Of a DNA stretch of 64,000 nucleotides, positions 1-8,339 are shown piece by piece. Source of the stretch: CAZCEC01 sp964497615 (lineage in GTDB: Bacteria; Chloroflexota; Anaerolineae; Anaerolineales; UBA6663); the NCBI GenBank assembly GCA_964497615.1, contig CAZCEC010000028.1, positions 1 through 64,000 of the forward strand, read 5' to 3'. The stretch's first letter is position 1; the number at the start of each line of letters is the position of its first letter. The notes beneath the pieces were generated by a model, which saw only the letters and a program-made list of their open reading frames with translations, was not told where the DNA came from and made no database searches. The position numbers and the translations under genes are program-made.

Positions 1-159
1 GCCGATATCGAAGCGGTAGCCCTTGTAGGTCTCGGTGCGGGCGATGCCGCCGACGAGGCGGTCCTTTTCCAGGACGATGGCCGTCACCCCCCGGCGCGCA
101 AGCTCCACGGCGGCGGTCAGGCCAGCCGGGCCGGCGCCGATGATGACGACCTCATGCAT
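1..159 (-). CDS. FAD/NAD(P)-dependent oxidoreductase, N-terminal fragment
   Basis: Only the first 53 codons lie in the window; the gene runs off the left edge. The N-terminus reads as a dinucleotide-binding beta-alpha-beta unit (VVIIGAGPAGLTAA, GxGxxG), then a Glu-Lys that would bind the ribose, and an RLVGGIART segment followed by GYRFDIG. This is the layout of the UDP-galactopyranose mutase/protoporphyrinogen-oxidase-like flavoprotein group. The ATG at 157-159 overlaps the last codons of the HMG-CoA reductase gene by 8 bases, so the two are probably translated from one leftward mRNA. A geranylgeranyl-reductase-like or carotenoid-type role would fit beside an isoprenoid gene, but that is inference; substrate cannot be read from this fragment. 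Confidence 0.8.
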   Translation of the reverse strand, partial: MHEVVIIGAGPAGLTAAVELARRGVTAIVLEKDRLVGGIARTETYKGYRFDIG

Positions 160-1447
160 GCGGCCGCAGCTCCGCCAGGATCGCCTCGGCGCGGTCGATG
201 CGCACGGTCTTCTCTGCCACCAGCCGGCCCGCCACCTGCTCGATCAGCGCGCCGCTCGCCCCGGCCGCAATCGCCACCTGGCGCGCGTGCAGGGTCATGT
301 GCCCGCGCTGGATGCCCTCCGTCGCCAGGGCGCGCAGGTCGGCCAGGTTCTGCGCCAGCCCCACGCTCACGATGATCTCGGCCAACGCGCGGGCGGTGGT
401 CACGCCCATCAGCTTGAGCGCGGCCTGGGCGGTGGGGTGCACCTTCGTCGCTCCGCCGATGATGCCCACCGCCATCGGCATCTCCAGGGTGCCCGCCAGC
501 CGCCCCTCCCCATCCACGGCCCAGGTGCTCAACGAGGTGTAGCGCCCGCCGCGCGCGGCGTAGGCATGCGCGCCCGCTTCAATGGCGCGCCAGTCGTTGC
601 CGGTGGCAATGACGACTGCATCCACCCCGTTCATGATACCCTTGTTGTGCGTCGCGGCGCGGTACGGGTCGGCGGCGGCGAAGGCGTAGGCCTCCACGAT
701 GCCGTCGCGCACGCGCTCGCCAGTGTAGGCGTCAAAAGCCAGCTCAGCCGCCGGGATGGCGCAGCGCGCCCGCGCCAACCGCCGGTCGGCCAGGTTCGAA
801 AGGATGCGCAGGTGCACCCGCCCGCCGCAGATTTGCTCGATGGCGGGGGCCAGGGTCTCGCAAGCCGTGTTGACGGCGTTGGCTCCCATCGCGTCGCGCG
901 TGTCGTAGATCAGGTGCGCCGCCAGGAATGGGCCGATGGGCGACTCGGCGATCAGCCTGACCTCCAGATCGCGCGCCCCGCCGCCGAACTTGATCAGCAC
1001 CGGGTCCACCTGGTTCGCCAGGTCCAACAGGTGCGCCTGCTGCTCTAGCAGGCGCAGCCGGGCGCTGTGCACATCGTCCACGTCCAGAATCTGCATCTGC
1101 CCGATCATGTGCGGCTCGGTGACGTGGGCAAAGAAGCCCCCGCCGGCCCGCGCCAGCCGCGCCATGAACGACGCGCCCGCCACCACCGACGGCTCCTCGA
1201 TTGCCATCGGCACCAGCACCTCGCGCCCATTGACCACGAAGTTGGCGGCCACGCCCAGCGGCAGGGCGTGCAGCCCAACGACGTTCTCAATCATGTGGTC
1301 GGCCTGGTCGGCTGAGAGTCCCCCGACGCGGCCCAGTGCCGCCCGCTGCTCGCTGTTCAGGCCGGCCCGCGCCGCCACCGTGTCGAGGCGCTCCGCCAGC
1401 GATTGCTTGTAGAAACCGGGCAGCCGAGAGGTGGGTTCGTTGGTCAT
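152..1447 (-). CDS. mvaA: hydroxymethylglutaryl-CoA reductase, class II
   Basis: Makes mevalonate from HMG-CoA by two NAD(P)H-dependent reductions, the committed step of the mevalonate route. The 431-residue protein starts with the class II SRLPGF segment and has the usual class II length. The expected catalytic residues are visible: Glu in ENVVG, Lys in NKGIMNG, Asp in GNDWR and a C-terminal His in GHMTLHA. DAMGANAVNT is the HMG-CoA/cofactor region. The start overlaps the stop of the upstream deacetylase gene as ATGA, and its end overlaps the start of the FAD oxidoreductase, so this is the middle of a tightly coupled leftward operon. Class II enzymes include degradative ones (Pseudomonas mevalonii). 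The other mevalonate genes in this window argue for a biosynthetic role here. Confidence 0.96.
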   Translation of the reverse strand: MTNEPTSRLPGFYKQSLAERLDTVAARAGLNSEQRAALGRVGGLSADQADHMIENVVGLHALPLGVAANFVVNGREVLVPMAIEEPSVVAGASFMARLARAGGGFFAHVTEPHMIGQMQILDVDDVHSARLRLLEQQAHLLDLANQVDPVLIKFGGGARDLEVRLIAESPIGPFLAAHLIYDTRDAMGANAVNTACETLAPAIEQICGGRVHLRILSNLADRRLARARCAIPAAELAFDAYTGERVRDGIVEAYAFAAADPYRAATHNKGIMNGVDAVVIATGNDWRAIEAGAHAYAARGGRYTSLSTWAVDGEGRLAGTLEMPMAVGIIGGATKVHPTAQAALKLMGVTTARALAEIIVSVGLAQNLADLRALATEGIQRGHMTLHARQVAIAAGASGALIEQVAGRLVAEKTVRIDRAEAILAELRPHA

Positions 1448-2493
1448 GGTGTCCTCGGAGACGGCGCCGTGGGCGTCAGCAATTGATCGCCCTCCAATGC
1501 GTTGATGAAGTCCTGCAAGACGCCCAGCCCGCTCACGCGCAGGCGGCGCCAGGTGTAGCGATCAGCCCAGGTGTGGGTGCGCCCGGCGTCCACGGTCACG
1601 GCGCCCCACAAGTCCATTTCGGCGGCCAGCGTGATGCTGAGCGCATCATACTGGCCGGATGGGTACGCAAAGAAACGGGGCCGCGCGCCGATGTGGGCCT
1701 CCACGGTCTGGAGCGACCCCAGCATCTGATACAGTTGGAAGTCACGCTCGCGACCGGCCAGCAGTTCGTGCGTCTTGGTGTGCGGCTCGATCTTCCACCC
1801 CGCGGCGTACAGCGCCTCCGCCTGCGCCCAGGTGAGATACTCCGGCCGTTCCTCATCCATCAACTGCGTGACGACGAATACGGTGCCGGTGTAGCCATAC
1901 TGCTCCATCACCGGCGCAACGTGCTCTGCCAGGTCCCGGTAGCCGTCGTCAAACGTGAGCACCACCGCCCGCTCCGGCAGGGGCCGGCCCAGCGACAGGG
2001 CCTCCATCAGGTCGTACAGGCTCACGGTGACGTAGCCGCGCGCGTGCAGGTAAGCCATTTGCGCGGCAAAGTCTTCGGGCCGCACCGTCAGGCCCTGGCG
2101 CAATTCGTCGGCGCCCTCCGGCCAAGGCCCCACGTAGTGATACATCAGGATGGGCAAACGCACGCGCCGGCTGGCGGCCTCGGCGTCGGGCGTCGGCCAG
2201 GGCACGGCGGTGCTGGTGGGCGCAGGCAGGGGCATATCGGTGGACGGTGGGGTGCTGGTTACCGTGGGGGAAGGCAGGGCGGTGGCGCTGGGAGCAGCCG
2301 TCGGCGCCAGGATCGCGCGCGTGGCAGTGGCGGGAGGGGGAGTGACCGGCGGCGCGGCCAGGGTGGTTGCCGTCGCCGCCGGCTCCGCGCCCAGGGCTGC
2401 ATCCGGCCGGCAGCCGGCCAGAAAACCGGCCGCCACCACTAACGCCAGGCCCGTCAACCAGCGCGATACGATTAGGCCTCGCCAACGATTCAT
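1444..2493 (-). CDS. polysaccharide deacetylase family lipoprotein
   Basis: A 349-residue exported protein. It has a signal peptide with lipobox (FLAGC), then about 70 residues rich in Thr, Pro and Ala, then a NodB-type carbohydrate esterase domain that probably removes acetyl groups from cell-wall or extracellular glycans. NodB motifs are present: LPILMYHYVG at the domain start, TFDDGY (catalytic base and metal Asp), HTKTH (metal His pair) and FFAYPSGQYD. A longer in-frame extension to 2844 exists but would run antisense through the divergent gene and precede the signal peptide, so the ATG at 2491-2493 is chosen. First gene of the leftward operon with HMG-CoA reductase; stop and start overlap by four bases. 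Confidence 0.9.
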   Translation of the reverse strand: MNRWRGLIVSRWLTGLALVVAAGFLAGCRPDAALGAEPAATATTLAAPPVTPPPATATRAILAPTAAPSATALPSPTVTSTPPSTDMPLPAPTSTAVPWPTPDAEAASRRVRLPILMYHYVGPWPEGADELRQGLTVRPEDFAAQMAYLHARGYVTVSLYDLMEALSLGRPLPERAVVLTFDDGYRDLAEHVAPVMEQYGYTGTVFVVTQLMDEERPEYLTWAQAEALYAAGWKIEPHTKTHELLAGRERDFQLYQMLGSLQTVEAHIGARPRFFAYPSGQYDALSITLAAEMDLWGAVTVDAGRTHTWADRYTWRRLRVSGLGVLQDFINALEGDQLLTPTAPSPRTP

Positions 2494-2502
2494 TGGGCGA
2501 GG

Positions 2503-2532
2503 ATGATAACAGGCGGCCCGCCATTTGTCGAA
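2503..2532 (-). promoter_or_regulatory. sigma70-type promoter for the deacetylase-mvaA operon
   Basis: Reading leftward, TTCGAC, an 18-base spacer and TATCAT lie just upstream of the deacetylase ATG, with only 9 bases between the -10 and the start codon. No Shine-Dalgarno sequence fits in that space, so the transcript would be leaderless or nearly so. Prediction from sequence only. Confidence 0.4.
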
Positions 2533-2536
2533 TACA

Positions 2537-3223
2537 ATGTCCATCGTGACGGCCAATGAACACGTGGCGCCGTGGCTGTGGCGGCTCGCCAATTGGGCGC
2601 TGTTCCTGTCGCTGGGGGGCGTGGCGGCGTTGGCGGCGGCCCTGGCCCTGGGGGCCGCCGACCCGCCCCGCGCCGGCCCGCTGCTCTGGCAGGATGACTT
2701 CAAGAACGGCCTGGAGCGTTGGACTCTGGTCCCCGGCAACGGCAGCGAGATAGCGGCCGAGCATGGCGCCCTGGAGGCCAGCCTAGCAGGCGAAGCGGAC
2801 GGCACTGCCCTGGCCTTGACATCCGCGCCGGCCGGCAGCTTCACCCTGGAAGTGGCGGGCGCCGCCGTCGAGGGCCTGGCTGCCTATGGACTGGTGTTTG
2901 GCTGGCAGGACGACGCCCACTACAGCGCGGTGCTGGTCAACGGCAACGGCTACGCCGAGGCCTTCACCCAGGCCGGCGGGCAGCGCGCCGTCTGGCTAGC
3001 GTGGCAGCAGTGGCCCCACCTGCTGTACGGCGCGGAGAGCAACCGGGTGCGGGTGGACGTGCGCGTCGAGGCGGCGGGGACCGTCGTCACCGCGCGGGTG
3101 AACGACGAAGTGTTGGCATCAACGGAACTGGCCGGCAGTGCCGGCCAGGTGGGGGTACTGGCGCGCGGCCCAGGGCCGGCGCGGGTGGTCTTTAGCTGGG
3201 TGCGTCTGTGGGGCGCGGATTAG
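2537..3223 (+). CDS. membrane-anchored beta-sandwich (DUF1080/LamG-like) protein
   Basis: A protein of 228 residues with one N-terminal membrane segment (about residues 15-40) and an outside domain beginning LLWQDDFKNG and ending in a Val-Arg-Leu-Trp strand. Such 'dDF-G--W' openings are seen in DUF1080/concanavalin-like lectin folds that bind glycans. The function here is unknown. It lies divergent to the deacetylase. The ATG at 2537 overlaps a TACAAT hexamer (2533-2538). If that is the -10, the GTG at 2546, in frame and 7 bases further on, would be the real leaderless start. The lipoprotein at 18635-19267 has the same architecture. Its stop codon overlaps that of the convergent small membrane gene. 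Confidence 0.75.
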   Translation: MSIVTANEHVAPWLWRLANWALFLSLGGVAALAAALALGAADPPRAGPLLWQDDFKNGLERWTLVPGNGSEIAAEHGALEASLAGEADGTALALTSAPAGSFTLEVAGAAVEGLAAYGLVFGWQDDAHYSAVLVNGNGYAEAFTQAGGQRAVWLAWQQWPHLLYGAESNRVRVDVRVEAAGTVVTARVNDEVLASTELAGSAGQVGVLARGPGPARVVFSWVRLWGAD

Positions 3224-3447
3224 CTCTTGAGGAACTTGGTATCGAGGAAGTAGTCGAGCCAAATGCCCATGATGCCGGCCACTGAGATGAAAAGCAGCAC
3301 CACGTTGCTCCAGGCGAAGTGTTCAAAGGTGGTGCCGAAGCCAATGGTAATGGGGCCCAACGGGATATAGGCGTAGACGATGACCCAGGTGGTGACGGCG
3401 GCAACCACAAGTGAGACCGCAATCAAAATCAAGCGCTTAATCTGCAT
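3220..3447 (-). CDS. small two-helix membrane protein
   Basis: A 75-residue protein not recognised as a named family. Two hydrophobic segments are clear (about residues 5-30 and 46-64), joined by a Gly/Thr-rich loop and ending in a charged LDTKFLKS tail. The start ATG at 3445-3447 is preceded by GGAG 12 bases upstream and by a consensus promoter. A longer in-frame reading to 3597 crosses the promoter and is rejected. The TAA stop overlaps the TAG of the convergent gene by two bases. Probably an integral membrane protein; no functional inference is possible. Confidence 0.7.
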   Translation of the reverse strand: MQIKRLILIAVSLVVAAVTTWVIVYAYIPLGPITIGFGTTFEHFAWSNVVLLFISVAGIMGIWLDYFLDTKFLKS

Positions 3448-3487
3448 GGCGGGTGTTTCTCCGTTCGGAAATCGTGAAGTTGGAGGA

Positions 3488-3516
3488 ATTGTATAAGAAT
3501 GCACAGACATCGTCAA
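3488..3516 (-). promoter_or_regulatory. sigma70-type promoter for the small membrane gene
   Basis: On the minus strand TTGACG, a 17-base spacer and TACAAT precede the small membrane gene by about 40 bases. Both hexamers are close to consensus and the spacing is ideal, making this one of the better promoter candidates in the window. Confidence 0.6.
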
Positions 3517-3620
3517 ATCCAGCTTGCCGCCCATTGGAACCGTATGCGCCGGGGCGGCGTCTGAGTGAGAGCGTGCGCGCGCACGCTGCCTCTTCACCTT
3601 TCTAGCTGCGGGTCAAGCTT

Positions 3621-4706
3621 ATGCGCAGAACTCAATTGAGCCTTGGGGTGGGATGCCTGGCGGGCCTCCTGTTTGTCGGCTGTCTCTTTGCCGGCCTCAG
3701 CCTTCTGTCGCCGGGCTGGGTGCGCGCAGTGTACGCGCCCGGCCCCACCCAGGTGCCAGCCGCCACCCTCGTCGCCATCGTCGAATCCGAGCAGCCGCTC
3801 CCGCCCGACATCACCCCCCACCCCACCGATGAGCTTACGCCCGAACCAACGGCCGCGCCCCTGCCCACCGTGCAAGGCTCGTGCGGCGGCCCGCAGACCA
3901 TGACCATCGCCTTGCTGGGCATGGACACCCGCGGTGACGACTACGACTACCGCGCCCGCACTGACGCCATCATCTTACTGCGGCTGAACTTCGTCACCGG
4001 CCGGGCCGCCATGCTGTCTATCCCGCGCGACCTGTACGTGCCCCTGCCCAACCTGGAGGCGGTGGAGATCGACCAGGCCCGCATCAACAGCGCCTACCTG
4101 TACGGCGAAATCTATGGGGTGGCCGGCGGCGGCCCAGCGGAGTTTAGGCAAACGGTGGAGCTGAATTTCGGCCTGCGTGTTGACCGGTACGTCCTCATCA
4201 ACTTCGCCGCCTTCAAGCGGGTGGTGGACGCGGTGGGCGGCATTGACGTGGACGTGCCCAAGCCCATCTACGACGCGGCCTTTCCGGCCGACGAGGGCGA
4301 CGGCACCATCGTTTTCGAAGTGCCGGCCGGCATCATCCGTATGGACGGGGCCACGGCTCTGCGCTACGCCCGCACCCGCCACCAGGACGACGACTACCAC
4401 CGCATCAAGCGCCAGCAAGCCGTCCTGCTTGCCCTGCGCGACCGGCTCGCCCGGCCCGAGGTCATCCCGCAGATTCCTGGCCTCATCGCCGCCATGCAGG
4501 GCGCGGGCCGCACCGACCTCTCCCCGCAGGAGATGGCGGCGCTGGCCTGCCTCGGCCCCACCATCAACCGCGACCTCATTACCAGCCTGTCCATTGACGG
4601 CACCATGATCCTGCCGTACACCACGCCGACCGGCGGGCGCGTGGGCGTCCCCAACCGCGAGTTGATCGCGCCGCTCGTCGAGACGTTCCTCAACAGCACG
4701 AATTAG
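3621..4706 (+). CDS. LytR-CpsA-Psr (LCP) family cell-envelope ligase
   Basis: LCP proteins transfer undecaprenyl- or decaprenyl-linked glycans or teichoic acids to peptidoglycan at the outer face of the membrane. The 361-residue protein has one N-terminal membrane segment (about 10-32), a Pro/Thr-rich stalk, then the LCP core. Visible markers are LLGMDTRG, DAIILL, SIPRDLYVP (conserved Arg for the pyrophosphate), RINSAYLYG, VDAVGGIDVDVP and ALRYARTRH. Start ATG at 3621 fits the signal-anchor. It stands alone between convergent and downstream genes. The presence of an LCP protein with the polyprenyl-phosphate enzyme at 37054 suggests a polyprenyl-linked wall polymer. The exact polymer is unknown. 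Confidence 0.93.
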   Translation: MRRTQLSLGVGCLAGLLFVGCLFAGLSLLSPGWVRAVYAPGPTQVPAATLVAIVESEQPLPPDITPHPTDELTPEPTAAPLPTVQGSCGGPQTMTIALLGMDTRGDDYDYRARTDAIILLRLNFVTGRAAMLSIPRDLYVPLPNLEAVEIDQARINSAYLYGEIYGVAGGGPAEFRQTVELNFGLRVDRYVLINFAAFKRVVDAVGGIDVDVPKPIYDAAFPADEGDGTIVFEVPAGIIRMDGATALRYARTRHQDDDYHRIKRQQAVLLALRDRLARPEVIPQIPGLIAAMQGAGRTDLSPQEMAALACLGPTINRDLITSLSIDGTMILPYTTPTGGRVGVPNRELIAPLVETFLNSTN

Positions 4707-4729
4707 GGTTCTTCCGCGATCGGCCCGAT

Positions 4730-4759
4730 TTGACGACTCCCTGCCCCAGGTGTTACCAT
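4730..4759 (+). promoter_or_regulatory. putative promoter of the 55-residue basic protein
   Basis: TTGACG, an 18-base spacer and TACCAT precede the small gene at 4791 by about 30 bases. The -35 is good and the -10 is moderate. Confidence 0.45.
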
Positions 4760-4790
4760 TGCGCGACTGTCCGCAATAAGGAGAAGAAGC

Positions 4791-4958
4791 ATGGCGCAGG
4801 TTGAACGCGATCGCGAAATCCGCCGGAACCGCAACCGCAACAAGAAGAAGCGCGCCCTGCGGGCGCGCCTGGCCACTGAGCGCGACAGCAAGGTGCGCGC
4901 GCGCCTCATCGCCAAGTTCAAGAAGATCAGCCCCAATTCGCCCATCCCCGAGAAGTAG
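4791..4958 (+). CDS. 55-residue highly basic protein, unknown
   Basis: A short gene with its own promoter, a strong ribosome-binding site (AAGGAG, 8 bases before the ATG) and a perfect terminator hairpin, which together make it convincing despite its size. The protein is dominated by Arg and Lys (about 24 of 55 residues), opens MAQVERDREIRRNRNRN and has no hydrophobic stretch. It looks like a cytoplasmic nucleic-acid-binding or ribosome-associated peptide. I do not recognise the family. It lies between the LCP gene and the M1 peptidase gene and shares an operon with neither. Confidence 0.7.
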   Translation: MAQVERDREIRRNRNRNKKKRALRARLATERDSKVRARLIAKFKKISPNSPIPEK

Positions 4959-4985
4959 CCGGCTACTCGGACGGCACTCCAGAAT

Positions 4986-5020
4986 GGCCCGCCGGAGGCG
5001 ACCCACGCCTCCGGCGGGCC
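4986..5020 (+). terminator. 15-bp perfect hairpin terminator
   Basis: A perfect 15-base stem (4986-5000 with 5006-5020) and a 5-base loop, followed by a weak T-containing tail (CTGTTTA). It sits 27 bases after the basic-protein gene. Confidence 0.75.
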
Positions 5021-5105
5021 GGCCTGTTTAATGCCTCAGTGAACTTCCACGGGCGCCCGCAGGTAGGCAGGTAGATATGACCCACCCACTCGCTTAGGAG
5101 GCGCC

Positions 5106-6734
5106 ATGCGCCGTGACTTGCTTGCCGCCCTTGCCGCCGCCTGGCTGATGGCCGCCTGCAGCCCCCTCCAGACGCCGGTACTAATCCTCACCCAGCCGCC
5201 AGCCGCCACAGCCGCGCCTTCGCTCACGCCGCCGCCCGCCACAGCTACCACCCTTCCTGGCCCAACGTCGCCGCCCCTGGCCACGGAGCCCGCGCCGCCC
5301 CCCTCTGCCACGCCCCCGCCCGGATTCGACGCCGAGGCTTGGGATTGGAACGACCGCTCCCCGTTCGCCGCCGGCCTGGCCGAGAGCGAGGTCGAGATGC
5401 TGGCGCAGCTTTGGGCCGCGCCGCTCTATGTTCTGGAGCTCGAAATCGCCGCCGACCTGACCGCCGTGGCTGGACGGGCCACCGTCTATTACACCAACCA
5501 GGAGACCGTCCCCCTGGAGGAGATATGGTTTCACCTCCACCCGAACTTGCTGGGCGGCAGCCTGACGATGTCGAACGTGACGCTTGGCGGCGGCCAGGCC
5601 GTCAACGTGGACTATGCGCCCGGCGAGACGGCGGTGCAGGTGCCGCTCGCCGAGCCCCTGCTCCCCGGCGCGCAGGTGGTGGTGAAGATGGACTTCGCCG
5701 TGCAGGTGCCCACTTCCCTGGAGCGCAACTATGGGGTGTTGGCCTCCACCGACGGCATCCTGGCGCTGGCCCACTTCTACCCCATGTTGGCGGTGTACGA
5801 CGACGAGGGCTGGAACATCGCCCCGCCCGCCCCGCGCGGCGACCTCACCTATGCCGACGCCAGCTTCTTCGCAGCCTCTGTGCGCGCACCCGCGTCCGTC
5901 GTGGTGGCCGCCGCCGGCCAGCGCGTGCAGACCGCCACTGCCGCCGGCCAGACAACCTCGACCTACCTGGCCGGCCCAGCCCGGGACTTCTACCTGGCCG
6001 CCAGCGCGGACTTCGCCCTGGTGAGCGCCAGGTGGGGCAACGTGCAGCTCAACAGCTATGCGCCCGCCCGCCACGCCGCCGCTGCCGAAGATGTGCTGGC
6101 CTTCGCCGCCGCCGCGCTGGAGTCATTCACCGCCCGCTATGGTCCCTACCCCTACACCGAACTGTACTTCGTCGCCATCCCCACCCTCGCCCTCGGCATC
6201 GAGTATCCCGGGATGATCGCCCTCAACCGCGACTTGTACGATCCCGCCGCCGACTTCGGCGCGACGCCGGTCGAGGTACTCCTGGAATCGACCACCGTGC
6301 ACGAAGTGGGGCACCAGTGGTTCTATAATGTGATCGGCAATGATCAATTGGACGAGCCCTGGCTGGACGAGTCCTTGACCCAGTACGCTACCTGGCGCTA
6401 CTACCTCGACCAATACGGCCCCGGTGGCGAAGAGGGCTTCGGCCAAGCCCTGGACGGCCGCTGGGCGCGCGTGGACCGGGCCTTCATCCCCATCGGCCTG
6501 CCCGTGAGTGAATACTCCGACCTCGAATACGGCGCCATCGTCTATGGGCGCGGGCCGTTCTTCTTTGACGCCCTCGCCGAGCAGATGGGTGAGCCCGCCA
6601 TGGAGGCCTTCCTGCGCGATTACACCCGGCAGTTCCGCTGGGGCATCGTCACCGGCAACGACCTCAAGGCTCTGGCCGAGACATTCTGCAACTGCGCGCT
6701 GGACGAGGCATTTGTGGGGTGGGTCTGGCCGTGA
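5106..6734 (+). CDS. M1-family metallopeptidase lipoprotein
   Basis: A 542-residue zinc aminopeptidase-type protein tethered to the outer face of the membrane. A lipobox (LMAAC) near residue 17 is followed by a long Pro/Ala/Thr linker, an N-terminal beta domain, then the gluzincin core. The zinc site is complete: H399-E400-V-G-H403 with the third ligand E422 in WLDES, 19 residues further on. The exopeptidase motif GxMEN is not canonical; the equivalent region reads LGIEYPGMI, as in divergent secreted M1 members, so strict aminopeptidase activity is uncertain. AGGAGG lies 6 bases before the ATG. The end overlaps the next gene as GTGA. Confidence 0.9.
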   Translation: MRRDLLAALAAAWLMAACSPLQTPVLILTQPPAATAAPSLTPPPATATTLPGPTSPPLATEPAPPPSATPPPGFDAEAWDWNDRSPFAAGLAESEVEMLAQLWAAPLYVLELEIAADLTAVAGRATVYYTNQETVPLEEIWFHLHPNLLGGSLTMSNVTLGGGQAVNVDYAPGETAVQVPLAEPLLPGAQVVVKMDFAVQVPTSLERNYGVLASTDGILALAHFYPMLAVYDDEGWNIAPPAPRGDLTYADASFFAASVRAPASVVVAAAGQRVQTATAAGQTTSTYLAGPARDFYLAASADFALVSARWGNVQLNSYAPARHAAAAEDVLAFAAAALESFTARYGPYPYTELYFVAIPTLALGIEYPGMIALNRDLYDPAADFGATPVEVLLESTTVHEVGHQWFYNVIGNDQLDEPWLDESLTQYATWRYYLDQYGPGGEEGFGQALDGRWARVDRAFIPIGLPVSEYSDLEYGAIVYGRGPFFFDALAEQMGEPAMEAFLRDYTRQFRWGIVTGNDLKALAETFCNCALDEAFVGWVWP

Positions 6735-7894
6735 CCGCCTCCCCGCTCACCGCCGCGGACGTATGCGTGGAGGCCTTCGAGGCCGCGCGCCAGATCAACA
6801 GCGAGTGGGCACTGTCGCGCGCCTTGCGCGGCATGGCCCGCCACCTGCCGCCCGCTTGCGTGCCCGACGCCCTGGCCCTGACGCGCGCCATGCGCACACC
6901 CAGCCTGAGGGGCCGCACCCTCATGGCCCTTGCCCTGGCCGCGCCGGAATCCGACCGCCTCGCCCTCCTGGCCGAAGCCGATGCCTGCCTACGGCTTATG
7001 ACCTCACCCGCCGACATGGTGGCGCCCCTGTCGGCGCTGGCGGGCTATCTCGGCGGCGAGGCTGGCGCGGAGGCCGCGGGCCGGGCCCTGCGCTTGATGT
7101 CCAACCTCCGTGACGACTATGAACTCGGCTGGTCGATTGCAGGCCTCGCGCCCTACCTTTCACCCGACGCGCGGCTGGAGGCCCTGGACCTCCTGCGCGG
7201 CCTCGCCGACGACGGCGCCCGCGCCAGCGCCCTGGCCGAACTCTCCGCCCACCTGCCGGAGACCGTGGAGGACGCGGTGCTGGACGAGGCGATTGCCACC
7301 GCGCGCGCCCTGGACGATGACGAAACCCGCGCCCGCGCCCTGGCCGAAATGCTAGAGCGCCTGCCCGAACCGGACCGCCCGGCCGTGGCTCTTGAGGCCC
7401 TGGCTGCCGCGGCCCTTACCGGCGAGGCCATGCCCTGGGCGCGCGTGCTGCGAGCCGCCGCCCCGCACCTGCCGTCCGGCGACGTGGCACGCGCCGTGGA
7501 TCAGGCCCTCGGTGTGCTGCCCGCCGACGCCCGCGCCGAGGCACTAATCGCATTGCTGCCGGTGGCCTCGCCCGACCAGCGCACCCCCCTGGCCGGCAAC
7601 GCCCTCGACGCCGCCGCGCAGGTCGGCGACGAGTGGACGCGGGCCACGCTCATCAGCCGGATAGCCGGCTACTTGACGGCCAGCCAACTGGCCCGTGCCC
7701 TGGACTTGGCGCGCGCCCTCCGCGACCCATGGGCACGCGCCGACCTCCTGGGCGACCTGGCCGCCGCCATGCCGCACTCCGAAAGTGCGCCGGTGCTGGC
7801 CGAGGCCCTGGCCGCAGCCCGCAGCGCCTCCAGCCCTTGGGTGCGCGCCCGCGCCCTGACGGGCGTAGCTGCGAATTGGGAAACTGGCCGTTGA
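6731..7894 (+). CDS. alpha-helical (HEAT/TPR-like) repeat protein
   Basis: About 387 residues made almost entirely of Ala/Leu/Arg-rich helices in a repeating pattern: short units of the type 'ARALAELA-LP' recur every 30-36 residues, with Trp-Ala/Thr-Arg-Ala inserts. This is typical of solenoid scaffolds such as HEAT or armadillo repeats that mediate protein contacts. No catalytic motif, signal peptide or membrane segment is present, so it is probably cytoplasmic. Two starts are possible: GTG at 6719, or GTG at 6731 that overlaps the M1 peptidase stop as GTGA. I prefer the latter because it gives classic coupling. Function unknown. Confidence 0.75.
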   Translation: MTASPLTAADVCVEAFEAARQINSEWALSRALRGMARHLPPACVPDALALTRAMRTPSLRGRTLMALALAAPESDRLALLAEADACLRLMTSPADMVAPLSALAGYLGGEAGAEAAGRALRLMSNLRDDYELGWSIAGLAPYLSPDARLEALDLLRGLADDGARASALAELSAHLPETVEDAVLDEAIATARALDDDETRARALAEMLERLPEPDRPAVALEALAAAALTGEAMPWARVLRAAAPHLPSGDVARAVDQALGVLPADARAEALIALLPVASPDQRTPLAGNALDAAAQVGDEWTRATLISRIAGYLTASQLARALDLARALRDPWARADLLGDLAAAMPHSESAPVLAEALAAARSASSPWVRARALTGVAANWETGR

Positions 7895-7961
7895 CTCCTG
7901 GAACAGATGATCTAAACTAAGATCACTCTACTTGCCCATTGTGGCGCTGAAAGGAGAACCT

Positions 7962-8336
7962 ATGCCCCGCGTCGTCCACTTCGAAATATCGGCCAACAAC
8001 CCCGAGGCCCAGGCCAAGTTCTATAGCGAGACCTTTGGCTGGGAGATCACCAAGTGGGCCGGCCCCCAGGATTACTGGCTGATCAAGACCGGCGAGCCTG
8101 GCACCCCCGGCATTGATGGCGGCTTCTTCAAGCCCACCGAGACCTTCACCGCCACCGTCAACACGATCCAGGTGGACAACCTGGACGCTTATATTGAGAA
8201 GGTAAAGGCCGCGGGCGGCACCGTGGCTCTAGAGAAGCAGCCCATCCCCGGCGTCGGCTGGCTGGCCTACTGCAAGGACCCCGAAGGCACCCTGTTCGGC
8301 CTCCACCAGGAGGACCCAAGCGCGGGTATGGGCTAG
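7962..8336 (+). CDS. VOC (glyoxalase/bleomycin resistance-like) protein
   Basis: A 124-residue single-domain protein of the vicinal oxygen chelate superfamily. It opens MPRVVHFEIS with the metal-ligand His, continues with FYSETFGWEI, and ends with the KDPEGTLFGLHQ strand that normally supplies a metal Glu region. This set is typical of the small VOC proteins of unknown substrate that resemble glyoxalase I. AAGGAG lies 7 bases before the ATG at 7962. An upstream in-frame ATG at 7932 is less likely. Followed after 3 bases by the DUF3052 gene, so the pair is probably co-transcribed. Confidence 0.88.
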   Translation: MPRVVHFEISANNPEAQAKFYSETFGWEITKWAGPQDYWLIKTGEPGTPGIDGGFFKPTETFTATVNTIQVDNLDAYIEKVKAAGGTVALEKQPIPGVGWLAYCKDPEGTLFGLHQEDPSAGMG

Positions 8337-8339
8337 GCC

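Noticed and set aside
35..1048. A 337-codon rightward open frame
   Set aside because: It is antisense to HMG-CoA reductase, with no motif and random-looking composition.
2494..2844. N-terminal extension of the deacetylase frame
   Set aside because: It would precede a perfect signal peptide and overlap the divergent gene.
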